Below the pieces are notes generated by a model. It saw nothing but the letters and a program-made list of their open reading frames with translations. It did not search any database and had not been told where the DNA came from. Shown here piece by piece: positions 44,523 to 57,135 of a stretch of DNA of 64,000 nucleotides (its first letter is position 1; each line of letters starts with the position of its first letter). The DNA lies in NCBI RefSeq assembly GCF_024171735.1, contig NZ_JAMTCH010000003.1:608841-672840 (forward strand), written 5' to 3'. The stretch comes from Prauserella alba. Lineage in GTDB: Bacteria; Actinomycetota; Actinomycetes; Mycobacteriales; Pseudonocardiaceae. The translations under genes and the position numbers were made by a program.

Positions 44523-44848
44523 GTCTGCAGTGAACCATCACGGCCGCGCGCGTGTGACGGTGGCACGGGAAGAACGGGGCATTTCGCGCAGATCCCCCTG
44601 ACCTCCTGGGGTGAGTGACCGCGTTCGGCCGCCGGTCCGGTGCGTACCGTGATCGATTCCGCGTGGTCGCGGTCGTGTCCGTCGCGGTCCGGAGGGTGCC
44701 GGATCGGGGCGCCGGCCGTCGGCTGCGATCGCACTCGACGGGCCTCCGGGATGTCGTCGCAGAAGCCCGGCGGCGGCCCATTAGGGTGGGCACTTCACCG
44801 AGTTTCGCGGGCCCGCGCACGCGCGCGGTCGAAGGGGAGGTTTCGCCG
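44523..44848. promoter_or_regulatory. Divergent region between PP2C gene and dnaE
   Basis: 326 bp with no gene I can support. A frame in phase with dnaE is open from 44615 but is not protein-like. Promoters for both genes should lie here; no clear hexamers were seen. Confidence 0.5.
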
Positions 44849-48412
<3,564 letters not shown>

Positions 48413-48505
48413 CGACGGCAGCCCGCCGCCGAGGGGACGAGCAGCGCCCGCGGCGGCAGGTGTGGTCGGCGCGCCTGCAACCGGCGCGGGTCCTACCGTG
48501 GCGGG

Positions 48506-49975
48506 GTGGACGAAACCGCCGTCTCCACCCCGGATCCGCGTCGTTGGCGGGCGCTGGCCGTCACGCTGACGGCCGGGTTCATGTCGCTGCTCGACGTCAG
48601 CATCGTCAACGTCGCGCTGCCGTCCATCCAGGACGGCCTGGACGCGACCGTCGCGGGCACCCAGTGGGTCGTGTCGGGCTACGCGTTGACGTTCGGACTG
48701 GTGCTCGTCACGGGCGGGCGGCTCGGTGACGCGTTCGGCAGACGCCGCATGTTCCTCGTCGCGCTGTCGGCCTTCGTCGTCACCAGCGGCATCGCGGGCG
48801 CCAGTTCGAGCGAGGGCATGCTCATCGCGGCGCGGCTCGCGCAGGGCATCGCCGCCGGCATGCTCACGCCGCAGAACACGGGACTGATCCAGGAACTGTT
48901 CCACGGTGCGGAGCGGGGCCGGGCGTTCGGCATGTTCGGCGCGACCGTCGGCCTGTCCACCGCGGTCGGCCCGGTGCTGGGCGGCCTCATCATCGCCGGG
49001 TTCGGTGACGACGGTTGGCGCTGGGTGTTCTACGTCAACCTGCCGATCGGCCTGTTGGCGCTGGCGCTGGCAGCACGGTGGGTGCCGAAACGCGATCCGG
49101 CGCGGCGGGCCGCGTCGGCCCAGTTGGATCTTCCCGGCATGGCGCTGCTCGGACTGGCGGTGCTCGGAGTGCTGCTGCCACTCGTGCAGTCCGAACACGG
49201 TGGGCTGACCACGTTGTGGTGGATGTTCCCGCTGGCAGTCTGCGTCGCGTGGCTGTTCGTGACGTGGGAACGCGCGGTGGTGCGGCGCGGCCGGATGCCG
49301 CTGCTGCACCCGCGGCTGTACACGAGCACGCCCGGCTACGCGGTCGGCGCGACCATCGGTGCCACCTACTTCTGCGGATTCGCCGGTATGTGGTTGGTGT
49401 TCGCGATGTTCTTCCAGCAGGGCCTCGGCTACTCGCCGTTGGAATCGGGTCTGCTGGTGACGCCGTTCGCGCTCGGTTCGGCCGTGTCGTCGGCACTCGC
49501 AGGCCGCGCCGTCGCCCGCTGGGGCAGGCGCGTGACGATCACCGGCCTCGGCCTCGTCGTGGTCGGCATCGGCCTGGTGGCGGTGCTGGTGCCGTTCGTG
49601 CCGGAGGACGCGATCGGCTACGCGGTCGCCGCGCCGCTGCTGCTCGGCGGCATCGGCGGTGGCATGGTGATCTCGCCGAACACGACCCTGACGTTGGACC
49701 GGGTGCCGACGACCATGGCCGGGGTCGCGGGTGCGGCGTTGCAGACCGGACAGCGGCTGGGAACGGCGCTCGGTGTGGCCGTACTGGGTGCCGTGTTCCA
49801 CGCGGGGGTGGCTGAAGGCGAGGGATACCGTGCGGGCCTGGCGATGGCGATGCTGTGCACCGTCGGGTTCACGTTCGTGGCGTTGACGCTGGCGCTGCTC
49901 GATGCGCGACGGCATCCGCGGCGCAGCCTCGCCGGGCAGCAGGCTCCGGTCGGCCGCGAGGGCCCGCTCACGTGA
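48506..49975 (+). CDS. MFS drug exporter, DHA2 (14-helix) family
   Basis: 489 residues with 14 predicted helices. Family motifs: LLDVSIVNVALPSIQ in helix 1, motif A GGRLGDAFGRRRMF in the 2-3 loop, and motif C in the region TVGLSTAVGPVLGG. DHA2 proteins export hydrophobic drugs and dyes with protons. The start is GTG. Its 3' end overlaps the sirtuin gene on the other strand by eight bases. No regulator is adjacent. Confidence 0.88.
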   Translation: MDETAVSTPDPRRWRALAVTLTAGFMSLLDVSIVNVALPSIQDGLDATVAGTQWVVSGYALTFGLVLVTGGRLGDAFGRRRMFLVALSAFVVTSGIAGASSSEGMLIAARLAQGIAAGMLTPQNTGLIQELFHGAERGRAFGMFGATVGLSTAVGPVLGGLIIAGFGDDGWRWVFYVNLPIGLLALALAARWVPKRDPARRAASAQLDLPGMALLGLAVLGVLLPLVQSEHGGLTTLWWMFPLAVCVAWLFVTWERAVVRRGRMPLLHPRLYTSTPGYAVGATIGATYFCGFAGMWLVFAMFFQQGLGYSPLESGLLVTPFALGSAVSSALAGRAVARWGRRVTITGLGLVVVGIGLVAVLVPFVPEDAIGYAVAAPLLLGGIGGGMVISPNTTLTLDRVPTTMAGVAGAALQTGQRLGTALGVAVLGAVFHAGVAEGEGYRAGLAMAMLCTVGFTFVALTLALLDARRHPRRSLAGQQAPVGREGPLT

Positions 49976-50723
49976 GCTGCGGCAGCACCTCGGCCAGCGG
50001 TTCGCGCAGCACCACGTCGGCGACGTCGTCGTACGGCGTGGGGGAGGCGTTGCAGATGATCACCGATGCTCCGGTGCCGACGGCGATGTCGACCAGCCCG
50101 GCCGCGGGGTGCACGGTGAGCGACGTCCCGGCCGCCACCAGCACGTCGCACGAGATCGCGGCGACGCGGGCCCGGTCGAGCACGGCGGCGTCGAGGGCCT
50201 GACCAAACGAGATGGTGGCGGATTTGAGGATCCCGCCGCACACCGCGCACGGCGGGTCGTCCGTACCGGCGCGCACGCGGTCGAGTGCTTCGGACATGTC
50301 CCGCCGGTCACCGCAGCCGAGGCATTCGGTGTGGAACATCGTGCCGTGCAGTTCGATGACCGTCTCCGGCGCCGAGCCCGCTCGCTGGTGCAGTTCGTCG
50401 ATGTTCTGCGTGACGATCGCGGTGAGCGTGCCGCCGCGCTGCAGTGCGACGAAGGCGTCGTGGGCCGGGTTCGGCCTCGCCTCCCACGCAGGGTGACCGA
50501 GCCGGGCCTGCCAGGCGCGCCTGCGGACGTCACCGCTGGCGAGGTAGTCCTGCAGGTTCGACAGCTTCTCGGCTTCCGGGTCCCGTGTCCACAGGCCGTT
50601 CGGACCGCGGAAGTCGGGGATGCCGGAGTCGGTCGAGATCCCGGCACCGGTGAGAGCTGTGATGCGGCTCGCTCCGGTGACCAGGTCGCGAGCGCGCCGG
50701 AGGTCGGCGTTCATGCGTTCCAT
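49968..50723 (-). CDS. cobB: NAD-dependent protein deacylase, sirtuin family
   Basis: 251 residues. NAD site GAGISTDSGIPDFRGPNGLW, TQNIDELH, catalytic His in VIELHGTM, four zinc cysteines as CLGC and CAVC pairs, then GTSLTVHPAAGL. It removes acyl groups from lysines, in actinobacteria notably on acetyl-CoA synthetase. The long form with the zinc module complete suggests a deacetylase rather than a desuccinylase, but this is not certain. Confidence 0.92.
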   Translation of the reverse strand: MERMNADLRRARDLVTGASRITALTGAGISTDSGIPDFRGPNGLWTRDPEAEKLSNLQDYLASGDVRRRAWQARLGHPAWEARPNPAHDAFVALQRGGTLTAIVTQNIDELHQRAGSAPETVIELHGTMFHTECLGCGDRRDMSEALDRVRAGTDDPPCAVCGGILKSATISFGQALDAAVLDRARVAAISCDVLVAAGTSLTVHPAAGLVDIAVGTGASVIICNASPTPYDDVADVVLREPLAEVLPQLT

Positions 50724-50773
50724 GATGCGCCCGGCGGCTGCCGTGCCGGCAGGGCGGGCGTGATCGGACGGTC

Positions 50774-51523
50774 TCAGCCGGTGGATGTCGACGGCCGGTG
50801 GTCGTCGGGATCGGCTCCGGTGACCGGCGTCGCCGCACCGTCGGCGGGAGCGGCGGCGGCATCGTGGCCCTCGGCCGCGAGGGCCGTGGCCTCACCGCGG
50901 GCGGGAGTCATCGTCGACATCGCCTTCTTGCGCTTGTACCGCAGCAGCGCGAACACGGCGATCGCCGCGAAGACCGCCACCACGATCATGCCGCCGGTGC
51001 TCATGGCGTCCTCGACCTGCTTGGCGGCTTCACCGAGTGCCGCGCCGAGTGCGATGTGCAGGGCGGACCAGCACGTGGCACCGGCGACCGCGGCGGGCAG
51101 GAACTTGTGGAACGGCAGCCCCGACGTGCCGGACGCGGCGGGCGTCAGCGTGCGCACGACGGGGAAGAACCGGGCGAAGAACACGGCCCACGCGCCGCGG
51201 CGCTGGAGGATGCCGGTGGCCTTGTCCCACGCGTCGACGCCGTACTTCTGGATCAGTTTCGTCTCGCGCAGTTTCGGCCCGAAGCGCCTGCCGATCGTGT
51301 AGCCGATCGAGTCGCCGATACCGGCGCAGACCGTCACGACGACCCACAGGATGAGGAACCGTGGCACCGTGTTGGCGGTCGTGGCCGCGATCAGCAGTCC
51401 CGACTCGCCGGGCGCGAGGAAGCCCAGGCCGATCGTGCATTCGAGCAGCACGAGCATGCCGGTCGCTCCCACCAGCGCCGGTTGCGGCAGGCTCTGCAGC
51501 CAGTTCAGTAAGTCGGTGACCAC
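50774..51523 (-). CDS. DedA-family membrane protein
   Basis: 249 residues. DedA/VTT hallmarks: CTIGLGFLAPGESGLL near the N-terminus, the GDSIGYTIGRRFG helix, and FFARFFPVVRTLTPAASG, the FARFxPxxR motif. Members are thought to act as lipid scramblases or transporters of undecaprenyl phosphate. Five helices are followed by a 45-residue Ala/Asp/Thr-rich cytosolic tail. It is 50 bp upstream of the sirtuin gene and may be co-transcribed with it. Confidence 0.9.
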   Translation of the reverse strand: MVTDLLNWLQSLPQPALVGATGMLVLLECTIGLGFLAPGESGLLIAATTANTVPRFLILWVVVTVCAGIGDSIGYTIGRRFGPKLRETKLIQKYGVDAWDKATGILQRRGAWAVFFARFFPVVRTLTPAASGTSGLPFHKFLPAAVAGATCWSALHIALGAALGEAAKQVEDAMSTGGMIVVAVFAAIAVFALLRYKRKKAMSTMTPARGEATALAAEGHDAAAAPADGAATPVTGADPDDHRPSTSTG

Positions 51524-51572
51524 GTCAACCCCTGTTCGTCATCCCCACCAGACGCGGCCGCCGAAACGGGCC

Positions 51573-51617
51573 GCCGCGTGTGCGAGACGACACTATCGGT
51601 CGAAGCGCACACGCGGC
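51573..51617 (-). terminator. Stem-loop after lipA
   Basis: Perfect 12-bp arms (GCCGCGTGTGCG / CGCACACGCGGC) around a 21-base loop, immediately beyond the lipA stop and before the DedA gene start. Confidence 0.6.
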
Positions 51618-51642
51618 GTCAGGGATCACCCGGAAGTCCTTC

Positions 51643-52656
51643 TCAGGATGAGGACTCACGAGCCAGCACGCTGCTGGCCTCCTGGGCTGCGGGCGCTTCC
51701 GCGGCCAGATGCTGCAGGTTCTCGGGGAGCTCCTCGCCGCGGTGCGCCTTGGTCTTGGCGTAGAGCTTGCCCGCGCGGTACGACGAGCGCACGAGCGGGC
51801 CCGCCATGACGCCGGGGAATCCGATCTCCTCGGCGGCCTTGGTGTGCTCGACGAACTCCTCCGGCTTGACCCAGCGGTCGACGGGGTGGTGGCGCGGCGA
51901 GGGGCGCAGATACTGCGTGATCGTGAGGATCTCGCAGCCCGCGTCGAACAGGTCCTGCATCGCGGGCGCGACCTCGTCCGGGGTCTCGCCCATGCCGAGG
52001 ATCAGGTTCGACTTGGTCACCAGTCCTGCCTCGCGGGCCTCGGTGATGACCTGCAGCGAACGCTCGTAGCGGAACCCCGGCCGGATGCGCTTGAAGATGC
52101 GCGGCACGGTCTCGGTGTTGTGGGCGAGCACCTGCGGCTCCGAGCTGAACACCTCGGCCAGCTGGTCCGGGTTCGCGTTGAAGTCGGGGATCAGCACCTC
52201 GACGCCGGTGCCAGGGTTGAGCTGGTGGATCTGGCGGACCGTCTCCGCGTACAGCCACGCCCCGCCGTCCTCGAGGTCGTCCCTGGCGACGCCGGTGACC
52301 GTCGAGTAACGCAGGCCCATCGCCTGCACGCTCTCGGCGACCCGGCGCGGCTCGTCGGTGTCGAGCTCGGCCGGCCTGCCGGTGTCGATCTGGCAGAAGT
52401 CGCACCGGCGCGTGCACTGGTCACCGCCGATGAGGAAGGTGGCCTCGCGGTCCTCCCAGCACTCGTAGATGTTGGGACAGCCCGCCTCTTCGCACACGGT
52501 GTTCAGACCTTCGCGGCGGACGAGTCCCTTGAGTTCGGTGAACTCGGGCCCCATCCGGGCTCGGGTCTTGATCCACGACGGCTTTCTCTCGATCGGGGTC
52601 TGGCTGTTGCGCACCTCGAGACGCAGCAGCTTCCGACCCTCCGGCAACGCAGTCAC
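51643..52656 (-). CDS. lipA: Lipoyl synthase
   Basis: 337 residues from GTG 52656. The auxiliary cluster cysteines are in [12 protein letters not shown] and the radical-SAM cysteines in CTRRCDFC; the C-terminal RSSYRAG motif is present. It inserts two sulfurs into octanoyl groups on lipoyl domains of the E2 and glycine-cleavage H proteins. In many actinobacteria lipA directly follows lipB; here they are 3.7 kb apart. The frame upstream of the GTG is not protein-like. Confidence 0.96.
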   Translation of the reverse strand: MTALPEGRKLLRLEVRNSQTPIERKPSWIKTRARMGPEFTELKGLVRREGLNTVCEEAGCPNIYECWEDREATFLIGGDQCTRRCDFCQIDTGRPAELDTDEPRRVAESVQAMGLRYSTVTGVARDDLEDGGAWLYAETVRQIHQLNPGTGVEVLIPDFNANPDQLAEVFSSEPQVLAHNTETVPRIFKRIRPGFRYERSLQVITEAREAGLVTKSNLILGMGETPDEVAPAMQDLFDAGCEILTITQYLRPSPRHHPVDRWVKPEEFVEHTKAAEEIGFPGVMAGPLVRSSYRAGKLYAKTKAHRGEELPENLQHLAAEAPAAQEASSVLARESSS

Positions 52657-52693
52657 GGCTCCCACCCTACGCGCCCGCGTGGAGCCGACAAGG

Positions 52694-53647
52694 TCATGCC
52701 GGGTCGGGCGTGACACCCGTCAACTCGGCCGTGAGATCCCACAACGCGGTACCGGTCGCCGGGTCGGCGGCCGCGTCGACGGGACGGACAGTGCCGGGCT
52801 TGCCGCGCAGCTGGCCGGGGCCGAGCGGGCCGAAGTAGTCGCCGCCGGACACGTCGGGTGCGGTCGCGGCGTAGAGCTGCGGCGCGGCTCCCCGCTCGGT
52901 GCTCTGCGCCAGGAGCAGTCCGCCGAGGCGTCCGCCGACGTTCATGACGGTGCGGAGCACGACGTTGCGCTGTGCCCGGGCCATCGCAGGCGCCAGGCCG
53001 GTGTCGCTGTAGCCGGGGTGCGCGGCGACGCTCACGACGTCCTCTCCTGCGGCCCGAAGCCTGCGGTCGAGTTCCAGCGCGAACACCTGGTTGGCGAGCT
53101 TGGACTGGCCGTAGGCCGCGACCGGGCTGTACCGGCGGTGCTCGAAATGAGGATCGACGGTGTCGATGCGTCCTGCGCGGGCGGCGAGGCTGGAAACCGT
53201 GACGACCCGTGAGCCCGGGCGCGTGCGCAGCGCCGGCATGAGCAACCACGTCAACGCGGCGTGGCCCAGGTGGTTGGTGCCGAACTGGAGCTCGAACCCG
53301 TCGGGGGTCGTCTCGTGGGGCGGGGCCATCACGCCCGCGTTGTTGACGAGGACGTCGAGCGTGTCCCCGGTGCGTTCCCGGATGTCGGCGGCGGCCCGGC
53401 GGACGGAGGCCAGGTCGGCGAGGTCGAGTTCCATCAGCTGTGGTTCGGCCGCGGCGCCGGCGGCGATCGTCGCGAGGGCGTCCTTGCCGCGTTCCGGGGA
53501 GCGGCAGGCGAGCAGGACCGTGGCGCCCCGCGCCGCCAGTACCCGGGCGGTGTGCAGCCCGAGGCCCGAGTTCGCACCGGTGACCAGAACCGTCCTGCCG
53601 CTCTGGTTCGGGATGTCGGATTCGGTCCAGTTGTCCGCACGCGCCAT
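52694..53647 (-). CDS. SDR-family oxidoreductase, retinol-dehydrogenase-like
   Basis: 317 residues. Cofactor loop [28 protein letters not shown] strand with the catalytic Ser, and YGQSK (Tyr/Lys). CRSPER after the second strand suggests NADP preference. The C-terminus is longer than in classical SDRs. The length and GYSDTGLAP loop match actinobacterial proteins annotated as protochlorophyllide-reductase- or retinol-dehydrogenase-like, whose substrates are unknown. It ends within 40 bp of lipA. Confidence 0.85.
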   Translation of the reverse strand: MARADNWTESDIPNQSGRTVLVTGANSGLGLHTARVLAARGATVLLACRSPERGKDALATIAAGAAAEPQLMELDLADLASVRRAAADIRERTGDTLDVLVNNAGVMAPPHETTPDGFELQFGTNHLGHAALTWLLMPALRTRPGSRVVTVSSLAARAGRIDTVDPHFEHRRYSPVAAYGQSKLANQVFALELDRRLRAAGEDVVSVAAHPGYSDTGLAPAMARAQRNVVLRTVMNVGGRLGGLLLAQSTERGAAPQLYAATAPDVSGGDYFGPLGPGQLRGKPGTVRPVDAAADPATGTALWDLTAELTGVTPDPA

Positions 53648-53797
53648 GGCATCAACTTACCCGTGAGTAAAGACACTGCGCCAACCGAGGTGCCGTTGCC
53701 GGCGCTGCTCGGGGCGGTGCGCGACAGGAGCGCGAAGCTCCTGCCCGACGCAGGCCCGGATCGGGTGTTCGGGTCGGCGTCGGACTCGGCAGCCGGC

Positions 53798-54337
53798 TCA
53801 GCCGGTCGGGGCGAGCTTGCGGAGGAACTGGCCGACCGGGTTGCGGGGCGGTGCGCCCAGGTCGGACGCGCGGGTGCGCATGAGTCCGACGAGGGTGTTG
53901 CCCACCTGCGTGACCTCGTCGGCGGGTTCGCCGGGTTCGGCGAGTCCCGCTGTGACGGCCAGCATGCGCAGTTGTGCCTCGTGGGCGCGGCGCAGGGCGG
54001 GATGCTCGTCCAGGTGCGCGTCCAGCAGGGCACGCAGGGCCGCGTGGTCGGAGCACGTCTTGCGCCATGCGCGTGACACGGCCTCGACGTGGTCCGCGTC
54101 GCGCCCGCCCGGCAGATCCGCCGAGTCCTCCGGGCCGCCGACCTCGGCGCGGAGCCGTCCGCTGAGCGCCTGCTGCCAGCGGTAGTGCAGGGCGAGCAGT
54201 AGTTCCTCCTCGGAGGCGAACTCGTCGGCCGCTCCGGGGATCTCCTGGAGCGACAGGGGTGCCGCGGGGTCGCGCCGGGCGCGGCGCACGACGGTGTCGA
54301 GGATGTCGCGTCGTCTGTAGTAGTCGTTCCAGCTCAT
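53798..54337 (-). CDS. Unknown 179-residue protein divergent from a TetR gene
   Basis: Begins MSWNDYYRRRDILDTVVRRA with a charged, helical N-terminal part; later helices contain EEELLLALHYRWQQAL and EAVSRAWRKTC. The C-terminus (GAPPRNPVGQFLRKLAPTG) is basic. No membrane segment or catalytic motif was recognised; the helical layout is reminiscent of TetR ligand domains without the HTH. The upstream frame to 54490 covers the operator sites and is not coding. It probably belongs to the regulon of the divergent TetR gene because both share the three palindromes between them. Confidence 0.7.
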   Translation of the reverse strand: MSWNDYYRRRDILDTVVRRARRDPAAPLSLQEIPGAADEFASEEELLLALHYRWQQALSGRLRAEVGGPEDSADLPGGRDADHVEAVSRAWRKTCSDHAALRALLDAHLDEHPALRRAHEAQLRMLAVTAGLAEPGEPADEVTQVGNTLVGLMRTRASDLGAPPRNPVGQFLRKLAPTG

Positions 54338-54386
54338 GGGATCCCCCTGCTGCGTGGTCACGCGACTCTGGGCCGGGATACATGGC

Positions 54387-54450
54387 CATACCGCGGGTTT
54401 GCGGCATACCGTGGGTATGGAGCCGACGTCACGAACATACCACCGGTATG
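54387..54450. promoter_or_regulatory. Three TetR-type operator palindromes
   Basis: CATACC-GTG-GGTATG (54405-54419) and CATACC-ACC-GGTATG (54436-54450) are perfect; CATACC-GCG-GGTTTG (54387-54401) differs in one base. They fill the gap between the divergent unknown gene and the TetR gene and are the likely binding sites of that TetR protein. Confidence 0.8.
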
Positions 54451-54480
54451 GCGGTGGGAAACCCGAGTAGAGTTGTGAGC

Positions 54481-55092
54481 GTGGTGACAATGCGGTCCAG
54501 GCGTGACGATTACTCGGAATCGACGCGAGCTGCCCTGGTCAAGAGTGCCGTCAGGCTGTTCACGGAACGCGGCTACGCGGGTACGTCGCTCGACGAGATC
54601 GCGAAGCGCGCGCGCGTGACCAAAGGTGCGCTGTATCACCACTTCAGCGGCAAACAGGCGGTGTTCGAGGCCGCGTTCGACGAGGTCGAAAGCGACGTCA
54701 AAGGGCGGCTGGAGAAGATCCTGAGCGGACCGGAGGCGCCGTGGGACCGCGCGCTGAACGGACTGCGCGAGTTCATCGCCAGCTGCCTCGACCCCGCCTA
54801 CCAGCGGCTCGCGCTACAGGAGGCGCCCGTCGTCATGGGCTGGGCGCGCTGGCGCGAGGCCGAGGACCGCTACAGCTTCGGGCTCATCAAACAGGCGCTG
54901 CAGGACCTCATCGACGCGGGTGAGGTGCTCGCCGTGCCCGTCGAGGTGACGTCCCGGCTGCTGTTCGGCGCCCTGTGCAGCGCCGCCACCGAGATCGCTC
55001 ACTCCACCGACCAGCGCAAGGTCGGCGACGAGATCGAGGACGTGGTCGTGCGCCTGCTGAACCAGGTGCGCAGGCCGGCAGCCGGCGCATGA
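54481..55092 (+). CDS. TetR-family transcriptional regulator
   Basis: 203 residues. HTH region: LVKSAVRLFTERGYAGTSLD then ARVTKGALYHHFSGKQAVF, a textbook TetR DNA-binding domain; the C-terminal ligand domain includes CLDPAYQRLALQEAPVVMGW. The start is uncertain among GTG 54475, GTG 54481, GTG 54484 and ATG 54490; a GAGTAGAG element favours 54481. It presumably represses itself and the divergent gene through the palindromes upstream. The ligand is unknown. Confidence 0.88.
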   Translation: MVTMRSRRDDYSESTRAALVKSAVRLFTERGYAGTSLDEIAKRARVTKGALYHHFSGKQAVFEAAFDEVESDVKGRLEKILSGPEAPWDRALNGLREFIASCLDPAYQRLALQEAPVVMGWARWREAEDRYSFGLIKQALQDLIDAGEVLAVPVEVTSRLLFGALCSAATEIAHSTDQRKVGDEIEDVVVRLLNQVRRPAAGA

Positions 55093-55192
55093 CCGACCGG
55101 CGCACCGAGGACCGCGCCGAGGATTCCGCCGCGGGGTAGCGCGTCGCCGATCGGCGGTTGGGCGACGGGTCGTGTGCAGACCTCACGGAGCC

Positions 55193-55227
55193 GAGTGCAG
55201 AACTCGCGGTGCCGGCTGCAGAGCTCG
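55193..55227. repeat. Copy 2 of the 35-bp dispersed intergenic repeat
   Basis: Matches 4028-4062 (opposite strand) with about four mismatches; it contains GCAGAACTCG followed by GCAGAGCTCG. A more decayed unit precedes it at about 55173. Confidence 0.6.
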
Positions 55228-55234
55228 GTGCGGG

Positions 55235-55357
55235 TAGCGCGCCCGTCTCCCACCGCCGCCGCACCGCCACCCAAGCCACGGGGGACACGCTTCGCGTGAC
55301 CTTCTAGCGCGCCCGTCTCCCACCACCGCCCAAGGGGACACGCTTCGCGTGACCTTC
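55235..55357. repeat. Tandem duplication upstream of the LLM oxidoreductase
   Basis: Unit 1 (55235-55304) and unit 2 (55305-55357) share both ends: each starts TAGCGCGCCCGTCTCCCACC and ends with GGGGACACGCTTCGCGTGAC plus CTTC. Unit 2 lacks 17 bases from the middle. Each contains a small CACGC/GCGTG hairpin. The second copy ends eight bases before the possible start of the next gene. Confidence 0.8.
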
Positions 55358-55370
55358 TAGTCTCGTGACC

Positions 55371-56303
55371 GTGGAACTCAGGATCTTCACCGAACCCCAG
55401 CAAGGCGCCGACTACGAGGACCTTCTCCGGGTCGCGAAGGCGACCGAGGACAACGGCTTCGGCGCGTTCTTCCGCTCCGATCACTACCTGAAGATGGGCG
55501 ATGCGTCCGGTCTTCCGGGCCCGACCGACGCGTGGCTCACGCTCGCCGGACTCGCTCGTGAGACCTCGACCATCCGGCTGGGCACGCTCGTCACGGCGGC
55601 GACGTTCCGGCACCCGTCCGTGCTGGCCATCTCCGCGGCACAGGCCGACCGCATGTCCGGAGGTCGTATCGAGTTCGGTTTCGGCTCCGGCTGGTACGCC
55701 GACGAGCACAAGGCCTACGGCATCGAACTGCCCGCGACGAAGACGCTGTTCGACCGCTACACCGAACAGCTGGCCGTCATCACCGGCCTGTGGGACACGC
55801 CGGAGGGGGAGACGTTCTCGTTCTCCGGTGAGCACTACACGCTCGACGGCGCGCCCGGCCTGCCGAAACCCGCCCAGCGACCGCACCCGCCGGTGATCCT
55901 CGGCGGCGGTGGCAAGAAGCGCACGCCCGCCCTCGCGGCCCAGTACGCCGACGAGTTCAACACCCCGTTCATGGACGCGGCGTCCGCGGCGGCGCAGTTC
56001 GAACGCGTCGACGCGGCCGCGCGGGAAGCAGGGCGCACCACCCCGATCCGCCGGTCGGCCGCGCTCGTCGTGGCCGTGGGAGGCGACGACGCCGAGATCT
56101 CCCGGCGCGCGGCCGCCATCGGGCGTGAGGTGCCGGAACTGAAGGAGAACGGCCTCGCCGGTACGCCCGCCGAGGTCGTCGACACGATCGGCATCTGGCG
56201 GGAGAAAACTGGCGTCTCGCGCCTGTACCTGCAGGTGCTCGACCTGTCGGATCTCGACCACCTCGAACTCATCGGTTCCGAGGTGGCCCGCCAGCTCGAC
56301 TGA
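55371..56303 (+). CDS. LLM-class F420-dependent oxidoreductase
   Basis: 310 residues with the luciferase-like barrel: FFRSDHYLKMG near residue 33, RLGTLVTAATFRHPSVLA, GRIEFGFGSGWYADEH and VILGGGGKKRTPALAA are family signatures. Such enzymes reduce or oxidise substrates with coenzyme F420, common in actinobacteria. The substrate is unknown. The start is GTG 55371 or 55365; no ribosome site is visible and the tandem repeat ends just before, so a leaderless transcript is possible. Confidence 0.85.
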   Translation: MELRIFTEPQQGADYEDLLRVAKATEDNGFGAFFRSDHYLKMGDASGLPGPTDAWLTLAGLARETSTIRLGTLVTAATFRHPSVLAISAAQADRMSGGRIEFGFGSGWYADEHKAYGIELPATKTLFDRYTEQLAVITGLWDTPEGETFSFSGEHYTLDGAPGLPKPAQRPHPPVILGGGGKKRTPALAAQYADEFNTPFMDAASAAAQFERVDAAAREAGRTTPIRRSAALVVAVGGDDAEISRRAAAIGREVPELKENGLAGTPAEVVDTIGIWREKTGVSRLYLQVLDLSDLDHLELIGSEVARQLD

Positions 56304-56334
56304 GCACCCGCGAGGACGGACCGGGTACCGGACT

Positions 56335-56387
56335 GCCCCCAGGGGCACTTTGGTTGCACTCAACGCAACCAAAGTGCCCTTGGGGGC
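56335..56387. terminator. Palindromic repeat forming a 23-bp hairpin between convergent genes
   Basis: Arms 56335-56357 and 56365-56387 pair with one mismatch around the loop ACTCAAC. The core is GGCACTTTGGTTGC. It lies between the LLM oxidoreductase and lipB stop codons, so it can end both transcripts. A half copy is at 6231-6261, again between convergent genes. Confidence 0.8.
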
Positions 56388-56391
56388 CTTC

Positions 56392-57135
56392 TCAGTTCTG
56401 GAGGGCGAAGGTGACACCGGGGGCCGACGGCTGCTGGCGTGCGAGCCAGCGGTCGTCGCTCACCGGCAGTTCGCCTTCGAGCGCGGCCAGTACCGCGTCG
56501 CGCGCGTACGGCAGCGCTTCGGCGACCGGCACGTCACGGCCCAGTTCCTTCGACAGCGACGTCGTGCCCGCGTCGCTGATGCCGCACGGCACGATCCGGT
56601 CGAACGCGCTCAGATCGGCGTTGCAGTTGAGTTCGAACCCGTGCATGGTCACGCCGCGCTGCACGCGAATGCCGATCGCGGCGATCTTGCGTTCCGGACC
56701 GCGTTCGTCGGCCGGCAGCCACACGCCGCTGCGGCCGTCGACGCGTCCCGTGTGCACGCCGAAGGTCTCACACACGTGGATGAGGGCCTCTTCGATCCGC
56801 CGGACGTACTGCACCACGTCGACGGGGTCGGCCAGCTTCACCAGCGGGTAGCCGACGAGCTGCCCCGGCCCGTGCCAGGTGATCCGGCCGCCGCGGTCGA
56901 CGTCGATCACCGGCGTGCCGTCGGTCGGCCGGTCCTCGGGCTGAGTGCGCTTTCCTGCCGTGTACACCGACGGGTGCTCCAGCAGCAGCATCGTGTCCGG
57001 CCCGGTTTCGTCCGCGCGCGCCTCGGCGTGCCCGCGCTGCAGGTCCCAGGCTTCGAGGTAGTCGATCGTGCCGATCTCCCGCACATGGACCGGGTCGGAC
57101 GTGGTGCGGCAGGAAGGGTTCGGGTTCGCAGTCAC
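56392..57135 (-). CDS. lipB: Octanoyl-ACP:protein N-octanoyltransferase
   Basis: 247 residues from GTG 57135. [18 protein letters not shown], the lysine in ERKIAAIG and the catalytic Cys in VPCGISDAG are conserved. It moves octanoate from ACP to lipoyl domains such as those of the E2 protein encoded upstream. Downstream, where lipA would be expected, a block of unrelated genes intervenes. Confidence 0.95.
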   Translation of the reverse strand: MTANPNPSCRTTSDPVHVREIGTIDYLEAWDLQRGHAEARADETGPDTMLLLEHPSVYTAGKRTQPEDRPTDGTPVIDVDRGGRITWHGPGQLVGYPLVKLADPVDVVQYVRRIEEALIHVCETFGVHTGRVDGRSGVWLPADERGPERKIAAIGIRVQRGVTMHGFELNCNADLSAFDRIVPCGISDAGTTSLSKELGRDVPVAEALPYARDAVLAALEGELPVSDDRWLARQQPSAPGVTFALQN

